A DNA stretch of 48,624 nt. It comes from Bacillota bacterium (GTDB lineage Bacteria; Bacillota; Limnochordia; Darwinibacteriales; DTU012). Each line of letters begins with the position of its first letter. Positions within the stretch are counted from its first letter, which is position 1. The translations under genes were made by a program, and so were the position numbers. The notes beneath the pieces are model-generated. The model worked only from the letters and a program-made list of their open reading frames with translations. It was not told the DNA's origin and did no database searches. Shown one piece after another: positions 27,381 to 35,066 of the stretch. Location of the stretch: NCBI GenBank assembly GCA_012837335.1, contig DURM01000011.1, forward strand, positions 1-48,624. Reading direction: 5' to 3'.

Positions 27381-27392
27381 ATCCCCCCTGCC

Positions 27393-28319
27393 CTATTCCA
27401 TATAAACTACCCAGCGTGATATCAGACCTGCGGTTAAAAGCAGGAACAGAGCTATGAATATAAAGTAAATCCAGCTCATAGCCATGGCTACTCCATAACC
27501 AGCCCCTCCGAACATATTTGATTGAATAAAGTCAACAAGCGGGTTCGAAGGCATCGTAAAGAAATCAATTACGCTGTAAACTATATTGGTAACAATCAGC
27601 GGACTTAACAGCGGAAAAGTTATCATCCAAAAGCATTCCCAGCCGGTTGCACCCTCGATTTTTGCAACTTCAAATAAAGACGGTGAAATTGACTGCAGCC
27701 CAGCAAGGAAGATCAAGATTTGGACACCTGATGAGCGAATAATTGTCGCAATCTGCTCAGAGCCGGCGACAATGTAATCTACCAGCTGCGCTGGAAGTTT
27801 CAGATACATCAGCATGCTGACCAGCTGACCGCGGCTGAAAATTGTACCGAGCGTCCCCTGCGCTGCTGCTTCTTCAGCCAGCGAGGCATCGAGAAAAGCA
27901 GTAATATAGTCAGCGCTTTCCATCCTCAAGATGATATCAGCCGAAAGTATCACGGGAAGAAAGAAGACAACGCGGGCAAATAAACGGCCTTTAAATCTTT
28001 GATTCAGCAATATCGCCGCAAAAAAGCTGAAGATGAGAATTAATGGAACATCTCGAACCATCTGCAGGGCGGTTTCTGCCAGCAGTCGCGGAAACTCTGC
28101 ATTAACGAGCATCGCAGTATAATAGTTTTCAAATCCGATCCAAGTCAGCTTGTATCCTTGTGTACTGATCTCCAAACTGCTCAAGCTGAACATGATCGAC
28201 TGAATGAATGGATACAGGAACATTAGGATAAACCCGATCACGAAAGGCAAGGTGAAAAGATAACCGTTTATCGCTTCTCGTGTTCGTAAGCTAAACCGCG
28301 ACCCACGCTTTTTAATCAT
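27393..28319 (-). CDS. Carbohydrate ABC transporter permease, MalF-like (module B)
   Basis: A 308-residue permease with six predicted helices and the loop FEVAKIEGATGWECF near residue 220. It has the same long insert between helices 3 and 4 as the module A paralogue (residues about 125-190, here with LDASLAEEAAAQG). The ATG follows GGGGGAG by six bases and lies three bases after the DUF5696-like gene, so translation is probably coupled. It pairs with the MalG-like protein downstream. Confidence 0.9.
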   Translation of the reverse strand: MIKKRGSRFSLRTREAINGYLFTLPFVIGFILMFLYPFIQSIMFSLSSLEISTQGYKLTWIGFENYYTAMLVNAEFPRLLAETALQMVRDVPLILIFSFFAAILLNQRFKGRLFARVVFFLPVILSADIILRMESADYITAFLDASLAEEAAAQGTLGTIFSRGQLVSMLMYLKLPAQLVDYIVAGSEQIATIIRSSGVQILIFLAGLQSISPSLFEVAKIEGATGWECFWMITFPLLSPLIVTNIVYSVIDFFTMPSNPLVDFIQSNMFGGAGYGVAMAMSWIYFIFIALFLLLTAGLISRWVVYME

Positions 28320-28322
28320 CTG

Positions 28323-31037
28323 TTACTCCCCCTCGAAAACTCGATAGCTCTTTGGCTCGATCCTGTAACCATCGATGGTAACCGGTTCAAGATCGTAATT
28401 CACTACTATCCGAACTCCATTCTCATATACTGTGGCATACACTCTGTCCTGCAGTTTTTGATGATCGATAATCCTTTCATTCTGCAGATTTATAAATACA
28501 CCATTCAATTCATTGTAAACATCGACAATATAGTCAGTGATTGTTTTAAACTCGCCTGTGTAATAATCGGCATACAAGCTGCCTTTAAGGATGCTTGGAT
28601 TGGCATTAAACGCCTGGAAGAACGGATAGGCGCCTACTTCAACCATCTTCAGCAGATAATCTCCATAATCACCGATGCGGTTTAATGGTTCACCGGCATA
28701 GTGCACAAATCCATGCAGCACAATTGGAACAAAGGGTACTGTTTCATCAGTTATATCAATTCCTGTATGGTGCAGTGGCAGATTAATCACACTTGAAACA
28801 TAAGGAATTGCATAACTGTTGATCCCGTAAGATTGAATTTCCAACCCGTATTCGCCCTTAATTTTGGCCAACTGCTGTTCAATAATCCGAATAGCTTCTT
28901 CGCGAATTACCACATGTCCCCGGCGGTAGTCGCCATAGAGCCTGCTCGCTAAATCAGCGAGGTGAATTCCTGAAAACTCATACTGCTGTTGAGAAACCAA
29001 ATAGCGGCTTACTAATGAATCCAGTTTTGCTGGAGAAAGAATGTAATAGGGCATGCCCGTTATCCGGTCTATGCCTGTTGCAACAGTCCTCGTCAGTGCC
29101 CGGGTACCGTCCCGCATAGATATAAATCCATCGAGCATAGTGTCATACTTAATATGCTGGAAATTTACAGCCGGATATAAACGGCCTCCACTGTCTGCAA
29201 GCATTCTGTTAAGCTCAGTTAACTCAGCCTTGGTTCCCAGCTTGGATTCTAACTTGGCTTTGCTGGGATAGCGGTGACTTACACCATTACTCATCCATCC
29301 CGTATAAGTAACACTCAGGTTTTTAATCCCTTTATCAAAGAGTTGCGATACAAATGCCTGTGCTTCAGCAAATGTTGTCAGCGGGACAATCACATCGCGA
29401 GGGACACCCAAAATTGGCCGTCGGTCTTGGATCGCACCAATTAACTCCAGCATCAATGGTACTTGAGGCTGAGGGTCGATTCTAGTTAGGAATCCCTTTG
29501 CAAGCAGATAATTTTGGTAATAATGGGCCATTCCAACATAGTCTGCCTGATCATCAACTAAAAAAGCATAGCGGATTTGAATGTCTTGATCATACATTTT
29601 CGGCTGATAAACATTAACCGAACTCTGTCCGCTCTGCACCCACTGCGCCGAAGCACGGTGAATATCGGGCATGTCTCCCTGCAGCGAAGAAGTTGTTCTT
29701 TCAAAAATAATAAATGATGGAAAGATCGTATTGTACGATATCCGCCTCCCGGATATGTCGGCATTAAGGCGGGCAATGCTTGCTCCCGCTTCGATAATGG
29801 CGAATAATGCGCGACTATCCTTCTTCACGCCAAAAACAGGAAGACTGTTTGTGTGAGTTATGACATTAGCGCTGGGAGCGCTTACAGCATGATCCTGATC
29901 GAAGATTCTTCGAGTGTAAGGATTAAGATGAGTCTTGCCGTTGTCAAAATAGATGAGAGAACCAGGGCCATCCGGTACAAATAAGTACCCATCACTTCCC
30001 TGTTCTGCAGCTCCAAAGTAAGGGAGCAGATCGATTTGAGTCAAAATATAGGTCACGCGATTACCTTCGCGGTTAATCACATTGAGGGGATACTCAATGC
30101 CAGAAGTATCAAGATTAACTACCAAATTTTCTCCATCGATGCGGTACTCTATTGGCACTTTAAACACAACGATATTTGGCTCGCCCGCTTCGAGGTTAAA
30201 CTGTTGGTAACCTTCACCGATAATATGAGGATCAAATCCTACATCTCTAGTAATCTCAATTACCGCATCTTTATCCCACGGAAGCATATCCCTCTCAAGG
30301 GATTTCAGCATATAAAATGGTTTGCCAAGAAAAGCCTCTAAATCCTCGGGTTTTACCTGACTGCCTTGAGTATAGTCGGAACGACAGGCAACCACATGGC
30401 CAAGAAATACATTGTGAATGATCCGCTGATCCCGCGCGTTGAGATTGCCCCCAAGATCATGGATTACATATTTACCAGCTATGTTTGCAGTCTGACCTTC
30501 TTCTGGCTCCCTCAGTTCTACTAAAGCATACAGATTGGAGATGGTGCGGCCTTGAGCAGCATCAAGTTTGGCAAAAAACTCAGTTTCGTATAAATTCTGC
30601 TCTACAATCAGCGGCAGATAGTACTTGTCATCCCATTCCTTGCCGAATACATACTCAACGCGGATGCCATTAGCAATTGGTTCCGCCTCAAATTGACCGT
30701 ATGCGACGCTGTCGTTGTAACTATCCATTGTCCGCATCACGTCGCCCGGTTCGTAATAGGTGATTCTAAGCTGGGCGCCTAAAGCATCCTTGGCTGCACC
30801 GCGAGCTGTCTTTTCAAAACTAGCCCTGTTAGGCGGGTTGCTGTACCAAATCAAATCGGTGCGGAGATCATGGACAGCTACTTCAGCGGTCTCTGAGTTA
30901 AAATAGAGGCTTAAGTATTCATTTGCCGCAACAAACTCATAACCAGCGAGATCATCAGCTGCAGCAATCCCGACAGCAGCTGTTAAGGACAGCACTAGTA
31001 CTAAAAGTAAAACCCCTGATTGCCTTGTAATTTTCAT
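28323..31037 (-). CDS. Exported DUF5696-like protein (module B)
   Basis: A 904-residue exported protein, full-length paralogue of 10903-13695. Signal peptide MKITRQSGVLLLVLVLSLTA, cleaving near GIAAADD, no lipobox. Domain order is the same: N-terminal beta domain (EYLSLYFNSETAEVAVHDLR), a strand/helix barrel-like region in the second half (MLELIGAIQDRRPILG, LSVTYTGWMSNG, IHLADLASRLYGDY) and a terminal beta domain (VRIVVNYDLEPVTIDGYRIE). The start at 31037 is supported by AGGAGG eight bases upstream; an in-frame reading from 31160 would overlap the Yip1 gene and spoil the signal peptide. Only scattered identity with the module A copy suggests an old duplication. Function unknown; a glycosidase-like fold is inferred. 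Confidence 0.7.
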   Translation of the reverse strand: MKITRQSGVLLLVLVLSLTAAVGIAAADDLAGYEFVAANEYLSLYFNSETAEVAVHDLRTDLIWYSNPPNRASFEKTARGAAKDALGAQLRITYYEPGDVMRTMDSYNDSVAYGQFEAEPIANGIRVEYVFGKEWDDKYYLPLIVEQNLYETEFFAKLDAAQGRTISNLYALVELREPEEGQTANIAGKYVIHDLGGNLNARDQRIIHNVFLGHVVACRSDYTQGSQVKPEDLEAFLGKPFYMLKSLERDMLPWDKDAVIEITRDVGFDPHIIGEGYQQFNLEAGEPNIVVFKVPIEYRIDGENLVVNLDTSGIEYPLNVINREGNRVTYILTQIDLLPYFGAAEQGSDGYLFVPDGPGSLIYFDNGKTHLNPYTRRIFDQDHAVSAPSANVITHTNSLPVFGVKKDSRALFAIIEAGASIARLNADISGRRISYNTIFPSFIIFERTTSSLQGDMPDIHRASAQWVQSGQSSVNVYQPKMYDQDIQIRYAFLVDDQADYVGMAHYYQNYLLAKGFLTRIDPQPQVPLMLELIGAIQDRRPILGVPRDVIVPLTTFAEAQAFVSQLFDKGIKNLSVTYTGWMSNGVSHRYPSKAKLESKLGTKAELTELNRMLADSGGRLYPAVNFQHIKYDTMLDGFISMRDGTRALTRTVATGIDRITGMPYYILSPAKLDSLVSRYLVSQQQYEFSGIHLADLASRLYGDYRRGHVVIREEAIRIIEQQLAKIKGEYGLEIQSYGINSYAIPYVSSVINLPLHHTGIDITDETVPFVPIVLHGFVHYAGEPLNRIGDYGDYLLKMVEVGAYPFFQAFNANPSILKGSLYADYYTGEFKTITDYIVDVYNELNGVFINLQNERIIDHQKLQDRVYATVYENGVRIVVNYDLEPVTIDGYRIEPKSYRVFEGE

Positions 31038-31053
31038 TGAGGCTTCCTCCTTG

Positions 31054-33195
31054 CTACAACCTGAAGACAAACTCACGATAAACTTCTCCAAAGAAGGCGA
31101 ATAACTGCAGCACAATATCCACAAATAACAGCAGAATAAACAAGGTAATCCCGACTCCAACTAAAATCAGGATAGTAACCCCGATTGTTGCTGGTAGACT
31201 GTATTCATGGGTAACCATCGTGCCGAAAAACATCAGCATCAGCGACCAAACCAGCGCAATGGAAAGCACTAAGTAATAAAATGTGCCCTCATCCATGGTT
31301 AGATAATTGCTGATAATTGTTAAAGGTACAAGAACCAAAATCAGCGGAGTGAACGAATAAGATGTTGCGATTAAAATTTCCTTAAAGCTGCCCTTACCAT
31401 TCATCAAAGTTGTCAGCGACCAGTTGATGGCTGCCCACATTATGATCGGAACTAGTATACTGATCGATTCCGAAACAATGTTCAATGTTCTTGGATCCCG
31501 GGTATTGAAAATAAATCCGCTGTACTGATAGTTAACTAAGTACGAAATAATCAGGAGCGCTAAAAGCACCATTGCTGTCGGCAGATTACCCCGCTTCTCA
31601 TATTTCAAATCCCAGAAACCTTGGATTGGACTAACAATCAGTTTTAAGGCGAAATGGAGGCCATGTTTAATCCGCAGCAGCTGGACTTTCAGCGGCCGCT
31701 TTTTCATCGACTCCCACTGCAGCACTTTTTCATATGCCGCAGCTTGTTCTGCTTTAGCTTCGGCAACACTCTGCTCACTCTTTTTCGAGGTTGCAAAGAA
31801 CAGAATATAGATAATCAAAGCTGCAGCAATAAACATATACACTCCAAAATACTTCTCTGTCACCTGCTTGCGGTAATACCGGAATGCTTCAGAATAATTT
31901 TCGCGATCGTTTGCCAATTTGTAATTAGCCATAGCACCGGCATAATCTCCCTGCATCAGCAGAGCATTACCGATACCTGTATAAGCAAGATCGTAGTTAG
32001 CATTCAGCTCTAGAACTTGATGCCAGCATGCGGTCGCTTGATCATAATTACCGGAAGCATAGAAGTCGATCGCTTGATGAATCAACTGTTGGTACTCTGT
32101 AGGAGCAAATACCGTTATTGTATTCTTGATCGCATCAACCACCAGCAGGTGATTGTCTAACTCGGTCATGGCTGCCGGATTAGAGAACGCTCCTTGAACT
32201 TCTCCGATTGCACCAAAAGCGTAAAGCAGATGACCAGCCGGACTATAGGTAAAGATTCTACCGTTAGTGCGGTCTAAAACAGAAAAGATGTCGTTTTCGC
32301 GGCTGATTACATCAACAAACACCGATGTGGTGACATCGGGGAAGTCACCAATCGGAGGCGAAGTAGGAATCCGCATCAACCGATCTAAACCAGCAGTATT
32401 AATTCTTCTGACTTTTTCTGCTTCACCAATCTCACCGCCAGTAGCAGTTGCATAGATAAAACCGCGGTGATCGATGTCTAAGTTACTGTGCTCTACCGGC
32501 AAGAACAGCCGCATTCTATCACGCTGAGCTTTTGTACCAATGAGGCGCCAAATATAATCCGCCAAAGTTGGATAAACCTTAGGTGCTCCCACAAATCCCT
32601 GAAAATTACCATATAAATCAAATTCCATGATTCCATCGTATACACCCGCTGAAATCACATAAATCGTTCCGTACTGGTCAACACCAATTTTATCAGGTCG
32701 AAAGCGGAAATCACTAGTAAACAACTCAGGGTCTATTTCAGCTGGAGAAGTGATAATCTGCTTTAACTGAAGATCCCCATCGAGAATTACAATTCGGTTA
32801 TTATCCCGATCTGCAACGTAAATGTCACCAGTTTCGGTAACATGAATGCCTCGCGGGTTCTTAAAGCGGTCAGTCGTTCCAGCGTTTTCGAAACCATCAA
32901 TAATCCTGATAACTTCCCAATCGCGATTAACGTGGACAATGCGGTTGTTCCCAGAATCTGCAATATAAATTTGATCATCAAGCGCAAAAATGTCCTGCGG
33001 TGATCTAAAATTGCTTATTCCTAACTCCTGTCCATACACCACCCGAGCCGGTACATATGCGTGAGGAGAAGGTACGGGATTATTCCAATAGTCATAGGTA
33101 TAAGTCTCATATGGTACTGCGGCTGCCGGCATTGATATGATCAGCATCAGTGCACAGACAAACAAATATGCCTTAGTTAACTTCAAGTTCCTCAC
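31054..33195 (-). CDS. NHL-repeat / TPR / Yip1-domain membrane protein (module B)
   Basis: A 713-residue protein with the same architecture as 13730-15931. Signal sequence (cleaving near PAAAVPYETYTYDYW), NHL propeller (about residues 55-385; RSPQDIFALDDQIYIADSGN, KNPRGIHVTETGDIYVADRD), TPR-like hairpins (390-460; AIDFYASGNYDQATACW, GNALLMQGDYAGAMANY), one transmembrane helix (FIAAALIIYILFFA), a charged Ala/Glu/Lys helix (SKKSEQSVAEAKAEQAAAY) and a C-terminal Yip1-type helix bundle from about 530. The charged helix is absent from the module A copy. It starts with GTG behind GAGG. It precedes the DUF5696-like gene by 16 bases. Function unknown; its position suggests a role in sensing or organising sugar uptake. 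Confidence 0.75.
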   Translation of the reverse strand: MRNLKLTKAYLFVCALMLIISMPAAAVPYETYTYDYWNNPVPSPHAYVPARVVYGQELGISNFRSPQDIFALDDQIYIADSGNNRIVHVNRDWEVIRIIDGFENAGTTDRFKNPRGIHVTETGDIYVADRDNNRIVILDGDLQLKQIITSPAEIDPELFTSDFRFRPDKIGVDQYGTIYVISAGVYDGIMEFDLYGNFQGFVGAPKVYPTLADYIWRLIGTKAQRDRMRLFLPVEHSNLDIDHRGFIYATATGGEIGEAEKVRRINTAGLDRLMRIPTSPPIGDFPDVTTSVFVDVISRENDIFSVLDRTNGRIFTYSPAGHLLYAFGAIGEVQGAFSNPAAMTELDNHLLVVDAIKNTITVFAPTEYQQLIHQAIDFYASGNYDQATACWHQVLELNANYDLAYTGIGNALLMQGDYAGAMANYKLANDRENYSEAFRYYRKQVTEKYFGVYMFIAAALIIYILFFATSKKSEQSVAEAKAEQAAAYEKVLQWESMKKRPLKVQLLRIKHGLHFALKLIVSPIQGFWDLKYEKRGNLPTAMVLLALLIISYLVNYQYSGFIFNTRDPRTLNIVSESISILVPIIMWAAINWSLTTLMNGKGSFKEILIATSYSFTPLILVLVPLTIISNYLTMDEGTFYYLVLSIALVWSLMLMFFGTMVTHEYSLPATIGVTILILVGVGITLFILLLFVDIVLQLFAFFGEVYREFVFRL

Positions 33196-33210
33196 TCCGT
33201 CCTCGCGTAA

Positions 33211-34074
33211 TTAATTCGCCATTCCCGATGTGCCCATGGTGTCTACTACTTTACTCTGGTTGATTACAAATACAATGATAGGAATAATCATCATCAGAAC
33301 AGTTACAGCCGCTTGAACACCCTGGCGCGCTACTCCACCCTGAGCGATCTGATTCAAGGCGTATGGCAGTGTTTTCAGCTGCTCCGAGTAGATGTAGTAT
33401 CCACCCTGGGTGCGCCATAACTGTTGGAACGAAAGAATGATCATAGTCAACCACGCTGGTTTGACGTTTGGCATTACAATCTGCCAATAAATCCGAAAAT
33501 CTCCAGCTCCATCAATCTCTGCCGCTTCAACTAGCGAATCCGGGATCATGCTGTCGATAAAATTCTTCATCAGATACAATCCTAAAGATGATGCCCACGC
33601 CGGAATAATCACCGCTTTTAGTGAATCCACCCAGCCCAAAAACGCAATCGTGACATAGTTTGGGATCTGGGTTACTTCTGATGAAAACATCAGCGACAGT
33701 ACTACCATAGTCATGAACAGCTTCGCTCCGGGGAATTTCCGGACTGAGATAACATAGGCTGCCATTGATCCAAACAAAACGTTTCCGAATGTACCGAGAA
33801 TAACAATAAATAGTGAGTTAAGCAAATATCTGCCAAATGGTACCCATGACTGAGCCATCATGATCATTAAGTCATGGAAATTTTTCATAGTAGGATTGCG
33901 CACAAACAACCGCGGCGGAAACAGAAACAGCTCGCTCAATGGTTTGAACGCATTACTGATAATCAGAATCATCGGCAGTACCATAAAGGAGGCTGCTGCC
34001 AATAAAAACAGCAGAATCACCACATCGCCGCCGGCTGAACGCGACAACCGTTTTTTTCTAATGCTTAATGCCAT
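33211..34074 (-). CDS. Carbohydrate ABC transporter permease, MalG-like (transporter C)
   Basis: A 287-residue permease with six predicted helices and a cytoplasmic loop with VEAAEIDGAGDFRIYW near residue 185. It is a more typical MalG length and lacks the periplasmic extension of the module A and B permeases. I chose the ATG at 34074 behind GGGGGG; an in-frame TTG at 34098 lies inside the upstream gene and has no ribosome binding site. It pairs with 34088-35041 and follows it by 13 bases. It lies 15 bases before the module B Yip1 gene, so transporter C and module B are likely one operon. Confidence 0.9.
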   Translation of the reverse strand: MALSIRKKRLSRSAGGDVVILLFLLAAASFMVLPMILIISNAFKPLSELFLFPPRLFVRNPTMKNFHDLMIMMAQSWVPFGRYLLNSLFIVILGTFGNVLFGSMAAYVISVRKFPGAKLFMTMVVLSLMFSSEVTQIPNYVTIAFLGWVDSLKAVIIPAWASSLGLYLMKNFIDSMIPDSLVEAAEIDGAGDFRIYWQIVMPNVKPAWLTMIILSFQQLWRTQGGYYIYSEQLKTLPYALNQIAQGGVARQGVQAAVTVLMMIIPIIVFVINQSKVVDTMGTSGMAN

Positions 34075-34087
34075 CGTCCGATCCCCC

Positions 34088-35041
34088 CTACTCCCCAACT
34101 TTATCTAGCAACTTCTGAACTACTCTTTGAGCAACAACCATCATGAAGAACAATATTACAGCGATAGAAGAGGCGTACCCCATATCAAATCTGATTGTTC
34201 CGTAGTCCTGTAAATGCTGGACGATGGTATGAGCTGCATAATCGGTGCTGGGAAAGCCTACTAAAGTGGTGATCTCACCAGCGACCGTAAATGACGAGGT
34301 AATTGACATGATCGCACCAAACATCAGATACCCTCGCATCTGCGGCAGCGTCAGGTACCACAGCTCCTGCCATCTATTTCTAACTCCATCGATTGCACCT
34401 GCCTCGTATAGAGCTGGGTCGATTCCCTGCAGTCCAGCGATAAACACAAGGAACGAAGTGCCTAAACTCATCCATAATACAACCAAGATTACAATCGGCA
34501 TGATGTACTTCGGGTCAATCAGCCATTGGATTGGCGAATCGATAAAGCCCCAGTACATTAGGAAACCATTGACAATGCCATAAGTGTCACCGCTGAAAAT
34601 AACCCGCCATACCACATACGCATTACCGGAAATAGACGGAGCATAGAACAACAACGTTAGGAACGCTCTTACTTTTGGCTTGAGATCATTAATCAGCCAG
34701 GCTATCACAAAGCAGAGTAGATAGCTGACAGGTCCGGTAATTGCAGCGTAGACGAGCGTGTTTTTAACGGCAATTAGGAAGATCTCATCCTCCAGAAATA
34801 GCCGGACGTAGTTGTGCAGACCTACCCACTGCGGCGGCTGCAGCATGTTGAAATAGGTGAAGCTGAGCAGAATTGCCATGATAACCGGAACAACAGTAAA
34901 CAGTGTGAACAGGATGGCATATGGTGCTAAGAACAGATAGCATGTCTTGGAAGCTCTGATCTCCTTAAGCAGTGCCGCAAATCTCCCGGGTCTTGTCTTC
35001 ATTCCCAGTTGGGTTTTATCGCGTTGAACAGATGAACTCAT
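34088..35041 (-). CDS. Carbohydrate ABC transporter permease, MalF-like (transporter C)
   Basis: A 317-residue permease, six predicted helices, with a soluble N-terminal tail of about 35 residues and an EAA-type loop YEAGAIDGVRNRWQELW near residue 215. It lies 25 bases after the large solute-binding-protein gene at 35067. It has no long insert, unlike the MalF paralogues of modules A and B, which suggests a different origin. The ATG has GGGGGAAG six bases upstream. Confidence 0.9.
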   Translation of the reverse strand: MSSSVQRDKTQLGMKTRPGRFAALLKEIRASKTCYLFLAPYAILFTLFTVVPVIMAILLSFTYFNMLQPPQWVGLHNYVRLFLEDEIFLIAVKNTLVYAAITGPVSYLLCFVIAWLINDLKPKVRAFLTLLFYAPSISGNAYVVWRVIFSGDTYGIVNGFLMYWGFIDSPIQWLIDPKYIMPIVILVVLWMSLGTSFLVFIAGLQGIDPALYEAGAIDGVRNRWQELWYLTLPQMRGYLMFGAIMSITSSFTVAGEITTLVGFPSTDYAAHTIVQHLQDYGTIRFDMGYASSIAVILFFMMVVAQRVVQKLLDKVGE

Positions 35042-35066
35042 TTTGCTTCCCCCGTTATTTTAATAA

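Noticed and set aside
31038-31160. A 41-residue N-terminal extension of the DUF5696-like protein
   Set aside because: It is cysteine-rich, antisense-like in composition, overlaps the preceding gene and would mask a good signal peptide that has its own AGGAGG.
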